A stretch of 64,000 nt of DNA. It comes from Mastigamoeba balamuthi (Eukaryota > Evosea > Mastigamoebida > Mastigamoebidae). A program made the position numbers and the translations under genes. The stretch lies in NCBI GenBank assembly GCA_902651635.1, contig CACRSC010000075.1, forward strand, positions 792,940 to 856,939. The letters run 5' to 3'. Positions 50,301-60,719 of the stretch are shown here, piece after piece. The notes below the pieces were generated by a model. It was not told the origin of the DNA, did no database searches, and saw only the letters and a program-made list of their open reading frames with translations. The stretch's first letter is position 1, and the number at the start of each line of letters is the position of its first letter.

Positions 50301-51511
50301 GCACGGGTCGAGCTTCTCGGCCGTGTTGTTGTCCTGCATCACGAGGTACATGTCCGTCTGCGGGTGGTACAGCGCGTTGCCGCCGAGCACGCGCTTCTTC
50401 GTGTCCTCCAACGCCAGGAACGTGCAGTTGTCCTCGATGCCCTTGGGGTTCAGCAGCCGCGCCCTGACGCCGTCGAAGCAGAGGTACAGGTCCATCTGGA
50501 CCGCCGGCCTGATCGATATGGCCAGCGCGTTTGTACTCGATCCGATCGCCTGAGCAGTCCCCCTTTGTGTCAGACGGGGCGATAGACGGGGCGAGGGACG
50601 GGGCAGGGACGAGCCTTGTCGATGATCCACGTCCAGTCGTACGGCGTCTGGCTGGTGCTGGAGGCGTACAGCGCGCCGCCGCAATTGTGCATGAAGATCC
50701 CACGTGCGTCATAGAACCCGCCGACGCGGATGGTGACCCACGAGGCGTCGACGGGGGCCCACGTGGCGCTCTCCTTGGTCGTCGGGAACGCGTTGAGGAC
50801 CACGTCGAGGGCCCCGGAGGTCGCCAGCCAAGTCCCGCAGTGCCCCGTCAGCGTCGAGGCCACCGCCAGGTACCGCGCCTCGTTGACGAAGGACACCAGC
50901 CCCACGTCCGACAGCCCAGTGACCTTGCGGAACGTGCACTGTACCGGCACCCGTCAGTCAGCCGGAGCGGAAAAAGTACGCAAAAACACAGTGCTTTTGG
51001 TCACGCTCGCATTGCCACAGCGGCGCGAGGGCGCGGAGGGCAGCAGAGTGGCCCAGGCAGGAGGCAAACGCGGGATGGGAAGGCGCACGAGGGAGGAGGC
51101 CATTGCGGCAGGCTTTCGGATGACGAGGTTGAGGCTGCTTGTGTCGGCGGCGCAGAGGTAGTCGTCGGGGAGGTCCGAGACGCGCAGCGACACGTGCTGG
51201 GGGTCGCTCGAGCCGTTCACCGCCGCCTCCTCGCGCCACAGGAAGTCCGTGTCGCTCCAGACCTTGGCGCTGACGTACGCTGCGCGTGCTCGCCCGGTGG
51301 GGCCTCGTCAGGGCCATTATTTCGCAACACCGCGCATTTGCGCGAAATAGAGCAGCGGGGGATGCGCGCCTGTGCCCAGCTCTCCGGAGCACTGCCAGAG
51401 GCTGAACGTGGGTTGCGAGACGGGGTAGTACGCCCGCAGGATGGGGTCCCGTGCACAGCACAGCGCTGCTGCGACGAGGAGCGCGGCAACGACGGTGTGC
51501 AAGCGTGGCAT
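47354..51511 (-). CDS. Array gene 7: GH51-like pseudo-glycosidase receptor
   Basis: Duplicate of array gene 6. The start at 51511 gives signal peptide MPRLHTVVAALLVAAALCCA. Trefoils carry HVSLRVSDLPDDYLCAAD and LYLCFDGVRARLLNPKG. Catalytic positions read VQIGSGYDSS (48925-48955) and LPLLSVTASQPAD; a two-residue deletion relative to gene 6 lies at the former nucleophile loop. The PSI-like domain is near 47930-48090 (CADHSMCRSCLIDAKCGWC), the TM helix near 47765-47860, and the tail has APNIPIDNLSVGFVATST and ends SPRQELPQPPPPSHL. The intron after the signal and core exons at 49449-49506 is closest to array gene 1, not gene 6, a sign of conversion. Frames are intact. Confidence 0.87.
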
Positions 51512-51856
51512 TGCTCGCAGGTGGTTTGTGTGCAGACAGACTTAACTACACGAAACAATACAACAATGAAACTGAGCCAAGGCGAGGAGGCATAATAAAC
51601 GGCCAACGGAGATACGTCTGTGCACAAAGTGAAACTTCTGAAAAAGGAAGCAGATTTCTCGGCTACACTACCGCGGGCGCAGCCCGCCAGAGGAGGGACA
51701 ACGGGGTGGCACAGTTAGGTCTGCGGGGGCTGTGGCATATCCAGCTGGATTTCCGCTGACGTCAGCGTACGGCAACGGCCCACGGTTCGCCAGTGCGGGG
51801 TGTGCACTGAAATCGCAGTGAATATGCAGCGCATTTCAACCGATTCGCAGGCTCGG
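51512..51856. other. Upstream region of array gene 7 and 3' flank of array gene 8
   Basis: No gene. Both halves are shared with the region 46670-46924 (see the segmental duplication entry). Confidence 0.5.
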
Positions 51857-54800
51857 TCAGTTGCTTGTCTTGGCGCAGGCCGAGAGGCCGCCGCTGCTGC
51901 CCGCCGACGCCACGACGGCCATCGTCGACGAGGCCGAGGGCGGGGCGAGCTCTGGCGGCGGCGGGGCGACGCCCGAGTAGGCGAACGGGGCGCTGAGCGA
52001 GAGGACCGGCAGCCCCGAGGCCATGAAGTCTGCCGAGCCCTGCAGGGGCGTCAGGACGCCCAGCTCGACCCTCGTCGGCGTGCTGCTCGAGCCCGTCGAG
52101 AGCCCCGCGCCCGGGCTCTGCGTCGCGGGGCCCGAGGGGAACGCCCCCGCGTTGGTGAGGTCGCACGACGTGGCCACGAAGCCCACGGACTTGTTGTCGA
52201 TGGGGATGTTGGGCGCGGGCTTCTTGCCCTGCCGGCCCCTGCGCACGACGACAACGACGACGACCGCCGTCGCCACGACGAGCAGCGTGAAGCCGCCGCC
52301 TCCCACAGCGCCCCCGATGATCGCCGCCGTGTTGTCGCTGCGCACGGCAAGTCAGGAGGGGCCGTCGGCGCAGAGGGGGGAGAGAGGGGCGTGGGGAGCG
52401 CACTCTGTGCCCGCGTCGGGGGCTGCGCACGAGTCGTAGCGCCAGTCGGACTTGGCGCACCCTTTGGGAGGGCTGTCGGAGCGCGCCCAGCCGGTGCAGC
52501 TGCGGTCGGACTCGCACCAGCCACAGAGCGCGTAGCGCAGGCACTCGCGGCACGTCGAGTGGTTTGCGCACGCGTCCCCCGACGACGACGGCGACGCGCT
52601 GTCCGCGGACTCGTTGAGCGGCGGCAGCGCGGAGCGCATGCGCACGACGGCGAAGGAGAACCAGGGCAGCGACACGGTGACCTGGCGGGCGCCCGCGGTC
52701 GTGCGAGTGGCCACCGCAAAGTCGGACGTGCTGTGCGCGCCGGGCGAGACACCCGACAGCACCGCGATGCTCACGGAGAGCGGAGTCCTCTGAACGCCCG
52801 CCAGCGCGACGGTGGCCACCATGGGCTGCAGGTTCGTGTTGGCCACGCGGAAGACGACGTCGCCCTCGGCCGTGCGGCACGCAGAGGCCGCCGCCCCGGA
52901 CGTCACGGAGGCGTCGAGGGTGTGGGAGCAGCGCGTGTCGGCGACCATGCGGTGCACGTGGTACGAGGGCAGCGCGGACGTCTGGGCGCTGTCCAAGGCA
53001 ACGAGGGCCGCGCTCGAATGCTCGGCGTTGTTGTTGCGCAGCGGGGATAACAGCGAGTAGTGCGCCACCGCATCGGCGTTGCGCTCCACACCGATCAGGA
53101 AAGCGGCCTCCGACACCGCGGCGTCCAGGAACGCGTTGCTGTCCGACTGCTTGAAGGAGTTTACGACGGACAGGCGTGGCAGCTTTCTGTCGTAGCTGTT
53201 GTACTTGCGGTACCCCTGAACCAATTGCAGTGGGACCAGAGAGAGTCTGTCGCTCCACACCGTGCAGCTCTGGCGGTCTGTCACACGAAGAGTGAGTACG
53301 CGACCGAGAGGGCTGCCGAACTTGAGAGGCAGGGATTGCTGTCCATAGATGCCCCGGAGGCGATGATGGTGATGTTGGGGAAGGCGGCAGCGATGGCCTT
53401 GAGGGTCGGGTTGAAGAAGCGGGCGTAGTCTGCCATGGAGCTGTCGTAGCCGCTCCCGATCTGCACCTCCCGCACATCGAACGGCAGCGCGTGGCCGTTG
53501 TTCTTCCTCATCGCCCCATACGTCGTCGTCGCCGCCCCGTTGGCGTACTCGATCATGTGAACTGTTTACAATTGAGTGTGTTATTGACTGGCACAAGGCA
53601 AACCAAAGTGCAAGTGAAAAAGAAAGGAGAGAAAGAGGAGCAGACGTGCCGGCCTCCAGGGCGATGGACGCGGGGTCAAAGGACGAGGGATAGGAGCCAG
53701 TGTCGCCACCGACGCGGCCGGCGAAGAGGGAGAGGATGGGGTGGGCAGCGAGGGACTCGGCGAGGAGGAGGAACTCGTGGAGGCCGAGGCCGTCTGTGGA
53801 CCACGAGCCCCAGGCGCTGCTGTAGTGCCCTGGCCTCGCGTCTGCCTCCCCCACCGTCCCCCCGAAGCTCCACCGCGTGTCCGCCGACGTCCCCTCGAGC
53901 GATCTGCCCCACGGGAACTGAACGAACGACGGCCTCAGCGCTGCCAGCGCCGCGTACACGTCCTTGCGGAACAGCCTGCCAAACACACTACTACGTGAAC
54001 AACGAACAGGGAATGGGGAGAAAACAAAGGAGCGGACCCGAGGACAGTGTCTGCAGGGATGAGAGAGAAGCCGTCGAGCCACACAGTGCACGCGCTCGTC
54101 ACTCCCACTCCGAACACAAAGTTGGCGCTGGTCGACGTCTTCTGCCCCGCCAGCGTGAACTCCATTTTAGCCCAATCACCCGCCGCGATGCTCTGCGTCC
54201 ACGTGGTCGACACGTCACCCGTGTTGTCGCGGAGCACAGCGGACGCTGACCAAGCACACGAGGACTTGGCGCGGACGCTGCCCTTGTAGGTTGTGCCCTT
54301 GACCACAGCGATGCCCCAGTACCCCGGGTTGGTCAGCAGCACCGTGGCAGCGGCCGTGGCAGCCACGCTCAGCGCCACGGGGTTTGTGTCGAAAGGGTGT
54401 GTCGCTGTCGTCAGCCCCACCGTCGCTGTCCCCTGCGTCGTGGCGACCGTCCAGGGCCGCATGTCCGTGGCCAGAGCTGCGCCGCTGACTGTCTGATTGT
54501 CGCCGAGGTTGCCTCTGCCGAGGGTCTCGAAGTCTCTGTTGCGGATGAGCTGCGCGTAGAGGCCTCCGTCGGACCCGAAGTATGCATCTGCTCTGTGTGT
54601 TAGAGTGGATGGCCTTTCGCTCATGACGTACCATCGAGTATTATTCCATAAAGTTGAGAGTACATCACGTGGTGCGCTTGACCCCGAGCTGTGATGTTGA
54701 TCACTTGCGGAGGGTTGGCGACGCGGTAGATACTCCAGACCACCTCTTCCGCCATGCTGTCATTCGACCCCTCGATTGCGTGTGCGATTGCGGACGGCAA

Positions 54801-55958
54801 GCACTTGTCCAGCCTCTCCGCCGTTCCGGGTACATTGGGCGGTGCCAGGTTCAGCTCAGATGGCTCGTGGAACAGTCCAAACCCGCCCAGTAGGCGTTTC
54901 CTTGGGTCCTCTGTCACTGTAAACGTGCAGTCCTTCTCGTTCCCTTTGCCCTTTGCCAGCTTCGCTTTGTAACCATCAAAGCACACGTACAGGTCCGTGT
55001 TGTACGCTGGCCTTATCGAGATGGACAGCGGATCTGTTGTATCGAGGCCCTAAATCCGTGGTGAGGGCTCCTGCAGGCCTGAGAGATTTGAATGCGCTCA
55101 CCTTCTCGACGACCCACGCGAAGTTGGTTTCTGCCTTGGCTTCAAACCCGTAATTTGTCGCCCGCACGCTCCCGTCACAGTAGTGCATCCACTGCAGCCT
55201 CAGGTCGCTGTAGAGGCCCACGTAGAACGTCAGCAGCGTGCTGTCGACTGGTATCCACGTGGCGCTGTTCGTGGTCGCCGGGTACGGCGTCAGCCCGACG
55301 TCGAGCCCGTGGCCCGCGCCGATCCATCCGGCGCAGAAATTTTGCTGCGTCAGGGCTGTCCCAAGCGTCAGGTATCTGTTCTCGTTAACGAACGACACGA
55401 GGCCCGGGTCCGAGAGCCCGGCCACTTTTCGCCACGTGCACTTTTGACCGTTGGAAAACCGCCCTGTAAGAGAAAAAAGAAAGCGGGGCGCGACGGAGAT
55501 TCCAGCGGCACTGGAGAATGGGCGCCGCGTACAAGAGACGGATAGGTTGCGTTGCGGACGTTGACGTCGGCCCCGGTGGCGTCGAGGGCGCAGAGAAACA
55601 GGTCCGGCAAATTGAAGACCCGCAGAGAAACAAACTCCTCCCCCGTAGACCCGTCCAGTGCACGCTCCTCGCGCCACAGGAAGTCCGCGTCGCCGAACAT
55701 CGGGCTAATCGTGGCGGACACTGTGCGCAGGCAGGCGTTTGTTCAGTGCTATTATCACTTCCCCGGTTGTTTTTCTCATTTGTGTGCGGGCAGAAGTGAA
55801 ACTGGGGCGTTTATTCCCGCACCGCTGCCTCTCGCCCCCGAGCACTGGCGGAGGCTCATTGTGGGCTGCGCGGCAGAGTAGAAGGACTGAAGGAGCGGCG
55901 CGCCGGCGCAGCAGGGCGCCAGGGCGGCGAAAATGGCCGCCAACAGGTGCTGTCTCAT
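51857..55958 (-). CDS. Array gene 8: GH51-like pseudo-glycosidase receptor, divergent type
   Basis: The start at 55958 gives signal peptide MRQHLLAAIFAALAPCCAG. Trefoil 1 is divergent (FVSLRVFNLPDLFLCALD, WRKVAGLSDPGLVSFVNE) and trefoil 2 contains MCFDGYKAKLAKGKGNEKDC. The core exons are near-identical to other copies. Catalytic positions read VQIGSGYDSS (53440-53470) and LPRLSVVNSF. The PSI-like domain near 52420-52580 reads CANHSTCRECLRYALCGWC. The TM helix near 52240-52340 is followed by APNIPIDNKSVGFVATS and a distinct tail with ADFMASGLPVLSL and the end LSACAKTSN, lacking SPRQ. Intron 53563-53640 nearly equals that of array gene 3, while intron 53980-54040 nearly equals that of array gene 9. 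Frames are intact. Confidence 0.86.
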
Positions 55959-56333
55959 AGCGTTACAGTATTTTGTGCTGTAGTTGAGAGCTTTGCCACT
56001 ACTTTGACCAGTGCCAGATATTTCTGACCAGATCGCGTGGCTGAATGATAATGTATTGGTGTCCTTGCGTCTTCTCTCGGCACTACTGAACGCCGAGGAG
56101 AGGGTCTGCACTGGCCTCTTGCTCGTGTTAAAGATAAAGCCATATTTGGGATGTTAGGATTTGCAAATGGTGTAATTTCTAGCAGAACTCTCTGCTTTCG
56201 TGCTTGAATGCAGCGCCGAGTATCTACAATTGATTGCTCTCCAGTGGTCCAGCCGTCATGGGGTTCCGCATCGCAGATTCCTTGTCGCAACTCAATACCT
56301 TACCGTCCTCAATACTCATTCGGTTTCTGAAGC
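55959..56333. other. Intergenic region between array genes 8 and 9
   Basis: About 375 bp, AT-richer than the flanking genes; no gene or repeat recognised. Confidence 0.5.
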
Positions 56334-59300
56334 TCACTGCAGGGCTGCCATGCCAGCGGGGCATCCCCCACTGCTGTCGCTGCCCTCGTAGAAGGATGTC
56401 GTCGGCTCAGAAGGTGGAGGCATAACGCCAAACTGCCACGCCGAGGCCAGTGAGGCAGCCATGAGGTCTTCCGCGCTCTGGAACTCCGTCTCGGCTGTGC
56501 TGTGCACTCCAGCTCCGGCCCTCAGCCCCGAGGTGCCCGCGTCGCCCGCGTAGCCGGCGGTGGTGATGCTGCGAATGCCGGCTCCCGAGGGGGCCACTAC
56601 GCTGGGCAAGATGTTGTGGACGGGGGCGATGGCGACGGGTGTCGTCTGACGCGGCCCCCGGCGCGTGACCAGCACGATGGCGAGCACGGCGCTCACCACG
56701 AGAACGACGCTGCCTCCCCCGACAACTGCCACGACGATGACGTAGACTCGAGTGCTGCAGAGGCCGCGGCGTGAGTACTTCCGAGGAGATGGGGAGCTCG
56801 AGCGAGTGGAGGGAACGCACCTCCCGGCGCCCGACTCGGTGGAGCAGGAGAGAAGACGCCAGTAAACAGCGTGGCAGGCAGGCGGGGGGTCAGCAGTGGC
56901 AGAGCCACTCAGGCACGCCTTCGTGCTGGCGCACCAGCCACAGCGCGTGTCCGCGATACACTTGCGGCATTGTGTGTACTGGCCGCAGGGGTCCGCGGTG
57001 GAGTTGGTTTCGTTGGCCACCAAAGCTGGCAACGCCGACCGCATGACCACCACGGCGAACGCGTACCGCGGGACGATCACCGTCACCTGGCGGACAGCCG
57101 GCAGCGTCCGCATCACGGGCACAACCTCCCGCGGGTCGCTGGAGGCCGGAGAGGCGGCGGACAGGACCGTGACGACCACCGAAGTCGGCGATGCGGCCTG
57201 GTCCCTCATTGCGAATGTGACCACGAGGGGCTGCGAGTCGTAGTTGGCTGTCCTGAACACCACATCTCCCCCTACAGTGCGGCAGGCGACGGCGTTTTCC
57301 ACCGAGGACCCAACAGCGGCGACGAGCGTGTGCGAGCAGAGCGTGTCGGCGACCATGTGGTGCACGTGGTACGAGGGGAATAGTTTCACGCTGGCGCTGT
57401 CGAAGGCCACAAGGGCCACGCTCGCCTGCCCTGCGTTGCTGTTGCGAAGCGAGGGCGCCAGCGAATAGTGGGCCACCGCGTCAGCGTTTCGCTCCACTCC
57501 GATCAGCATCGCGGCCTCTGCGGTCGCACCGCCCACCGTGGGCATCTCGCCCGGTAGGAACGAGCTGCTGACCGAGAGCAGGGGCAGTGCCCTGTCGTAG
57601 CCGTCATGCATGTGCGCCGCAGAGGCCATCGCAGACTGGGACAGCTCGAGCCTGTCGCTCCATGCGTCGCAGAGTCCCCTGTCTGATTCTTCGCGTCAGC
57701 GCGGGGTGCCGCTGGCAGTGCGTTACCCGAGGCGCAGGGGCTGGTGCCGTTGATGGGCCCGGACGCAATGATCCGGACGCTCGGGTACGCAGCAGCGACT
57801 GCATTGCGGACAGCGGCCAAGAACTTCGGGTAGCCCTCCGTTGGCGTCTCTGCGCCGCTTCCGATCTGTCCTTCCGTGACGTCGAACGGCGCACTGTGGC
57901 CCATCTGGCTTCGGATCTGGCCATACAAGGTAGACTCGTCTCCGTTCGAGAACTCCAGAGCATGCACTGTGCCATGGTCAGTCGGAGAAGCACAGAAGGC
58001 AACGAACCGGCATCGAGTGCACAGCGCTCTGGGTCGGAGCCGTTTACAGGCCCAGCGAAGAGGGAGATGATGGGCTGGGCTGCGAGGGACTCGGCGAGGA
58101 GGAGGAACTCGTGGAGGCCGAGGCCGTCTGTGGACCACGAGCCCCAGGCGCTGCTGTAGTGCCCTGGCCTCGCGTCTGCCTCCCCCACCGTCCCCCCGAA
58201 GCTCCACCGCGTGTCCGCCGACGTCCCCTCGAGCGATCTTCCCCACGGGAACTGAACAAACGACGGCCTCAGCGCTGCCAGCGCAGTGTACACGTCCTTG
58301 CGGAACAGTCTGCCAAACACACTACTACGTGAACAACGAACAGGGAATGGGGGAGAAAACAAAGGAGCGGACCCGAGGACAGCGTCTGCAGGGATGAGAG
58401 AGAAGCTGTCGAGCCACACAGTGCACGCGCTCGTCACTGCCACCCCGAACACAAAGTTCGCGTTGGTCGACGTCTTCTGCCCCGTCAGCGCGAACTCCAC
58501 CTTGGCCCAGTCATTGCTCGCAGCGATGCTCTGCGTCCACGTGGCCGACATGTCACCTCTGTTGCGGAGCACAGCGGACGCTGACCATGCACACGAGGAC
58601 TTGGCGCGGACGCTGCCCTTGTACGATGTGCCCAGGGCCACAGCGATGCCCCAGTACCCCGGGTTGGTCAGCTGCACCGTGGCAGCGGNACCTCTGTTGC
58701 GGAGCACAGCGGACGCTGACCATGCACACGAGGACTTGGCGCGGACGCTGCCCTTGTACGATGTGCCCAGGGCCACAGCGATGCCCCAGTACCCCGGGTT
58801 GGTCAGCTGCACCGTGGCAGCGGCCGTGGCAGCCACGCTCAGCGCCACGGGGTTTGTGTCGAAAGGGTGTGTCGCTGTCGTCAGCTCCACCGTCGCTGTC
58901 CCCTGCGTCGTGGCGACCGTCCAGGGCCGCATGTCCGTGGCCAGTGGGGTGGTCCTGATCTGCTGGCCGTCGCCGAGGTTGCCTCTGCCGAGGGTCTCGA
59001 AGTCTCTGTTGCGAATGAGCTGCGCATTGAGGCCTCCGTCCAGTCCGAAGTTGGCATCTGATTCTGTGAAGGCGTTGTTTCAATAGTGAGGCAGATTATA
59101 GGAACAGAAATCTTACCATCGAACGTGATCCCGTGCAGAGTGTTGCGAATTGTGTGTAAAATTGAGGAGGAAGCTAGCACGTCGGCGAACACAGGTATTC
59201 CCACTCTGACGAGGCTCCATGTTGTATTTCCGGATTGGCTGTCATTCATCCCTCTCCCTCCAATGTTGAAGGAGACTACGCCAGAGCAGTTGTTTGTGTT

Positions 59301-60384
59301 CTTTCTATCGTACGTAGGAGATAGGTATGACCCTGTTGCCGGATGGTAGAATGCTATACCGCCCAGTTGTCTTCCCAGTGGGTCTGTTTGGATAACAAAC
59401 GTGCAGTTCTCATTTTCGGACGGTCGCAAGAGCGACCCCACAGTTCCGTCGAAGCACAGGTACAATTCCATGTGGTCTGCTGCTCTGATTGACACCGCGA
59501 GCCGGTTTGTTGCATCGAGACCCTAGTTTGACTGTCAGAAACGACCGAGTCTGCCTACTACACCTTCTGGATTACCCACGCTTGGTCGTGTGTGCTCATT
59601 GCCGAAGACACGGTTGGTGAAGGCGACTTGTTGCAGTCACTCTGGAGCCCTCCGTGCTCCCAGTAATATCCAACCTTGACACCAACAAGCGTCGTGTCGA
59701 TCGGGGCCCACGTGGCACTCTCCTGGGACGATGGGCTCTTGAGCAGCTGCACATCGAGCCCTCTCTTCTTCCCCGGGTTGTTGGCGATGCTCAGCGCACA
59801 AATCCCGGTGAGCGACGTCCCCAGGCTGAGATACCTGCCGCCATTGACGAACGAGACCAGCCCCACGTCGGACAGCCCAGCGACCTTCCGAAACGTGCAC
59901 TGTGCAGAATGTGTTCTCAGTAACTCGGAGGTTGAGCAAGGCAGATGTGGAGCCGCGCGTGGCGCGCGGTGTGTCCGGTGCTCTGTAAGGCGCGCACCAG
60001 AGAGAGGTACGAGGGGGTCGTGACGAGGACGCCGGCGCCCACCGAGTCGATGGCGCAGAGGAACAGGTCTGGGGAGTTGAGCACCCGCAGCGAGACATGG
60101 TCCGACTCTGTCGACCTGTTCACCGCGGCTTCCTCGCGCCACATGAAGTCCGTGTCTCCCCACAGTGGGCTCTCGGTGGCGTACACTGCGCGTGCGCCAG
60201 GGACCACTCAGCAAATTTTCTTCTATGGGGTGCGAGTCTGTCGGAACGAACCGTTCCCTCTGGCACCGGAGCAGTGGCGGAGGCTCATGGTGGGCTCGGC
60301 CACGGAGTAGAACGACTGCAGTAGTGGTACGCGCGCGCTGCACAGCACCAGCGCTGACAGGAGCACTGCTAATGGCCTGTGCAT
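56334..60384 (-). CDS. Array gene 9: most divergent GH51-like pseudo-glycosidase receptor; contains an assembly gap
   Basis: The start at 60384 gives signal peptide MHRPLAVLLSALVLCSA. Trefoils read HVSLRVLNSPDLFLCAID and LYLCFDGTVGSLLRPSENEN. The CBM4/9-like and first barrel exons (about 58070-58990) match other copies almost exactly, while the exons on both sides diverge. The next barrel exon is EFSNGDESTLYGQIRSQMGH, with catalytic position GQIGSGAETP (57862-57880) and, later, LPLLSVSSSF; both Glu are absent. The loop DTGSYPSSFDPASIAQEAG is replaced by a short NGSDPERC segment. PSI near 56840-57000 (CGQYTQCRKCIADTRCGWC), TM near 56660-56755. The tail has only a weak PNIPID relic (VAIAPVHNILPSVV), keeps SAEDLMAASL and ends CPAGMAALQ. 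An N at 58689 separates two identical 134-nt blocks. Confidence 0.8.
58555..58823. other. Assembly gap (single N) flanked by an identical 134-nt direct duplicate
   Basis: Bases 58555-58688 and 58690-58823 are identical, with one N at 58689 between them. This is the pattern of two contig ends that overlap but were joined without merging. The apparent doubling of the GYWGIAV segment in array gene 9 is therefore probably not real. Confidence 0.9.
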
Positions 60385-60719
60385 GTTATCCGGTGGTCTT
60401 GACAATATATGATCAAACCGGATGCCCCTTTTGTGAACGAAATTTGGACGACAGAAATGTGTTGTTGCCCTGTTTGGGCATGCACGCCCAGCGGGCGTAG
60501 GTTCTGCCACGGGCGCGAGTGTATTATCCGCCACCTTAATTGTCCGTAAGTTATCAGTAACCACCGTTGACATGGTTGTACCTCGGTGAAATTTACTCCT
60601 GCGGCCCAAAGCGGAATGCCGCTCAAACGACAGGCAAAGGCCAGGCAAAGCAACACACATGCTTCTCAGAAGAAGACTCACTATTGTATTTTCACAGAGA
60701 AATGCAGGTCGCTGGGCCG
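60385..60719. other. Intergenic region between array genes 9 and 10
   Basis: About 335 bp, AT-richer than the genes; an ATATATG stretch lies about 20-30 bp upstream of the array gene 9 start. No gene seen. Confidence 0.5.

Larger units (their letters stand above)
42360..51850. repeat. Tandem segmental duplication of a roughly 4.8-kb unit
   Basis: Two consecutive blocks match along their length: about 42.36-47.26 kb (array gene 6 plus the remnant) and about 47.26-51.85 kb (array gene 7 plus the start of array gene 8's tail region). Shared landmarks: the 3' flank CAGCCAGCTTTGTT...GCCAGCCTGGGGTGGGT at 42370 and 47270, the same first-exon and promoter sequence (AGATACGTCTGTGCACAAAG at 46762 and 51610), and the flank TTCGCCAGTGCGGGG at about 46860 and 51785. 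Genes 6 and 7 are the closest pair in the array. Confidence 0.85.

Noticed and set aside
58555-58823. Real internal duplication of the CBM4/9-like segment in array gene 9
   Set aside because: The two blocks are identical and separated by a single N, which is better explained by an unmerged assembly overlap.
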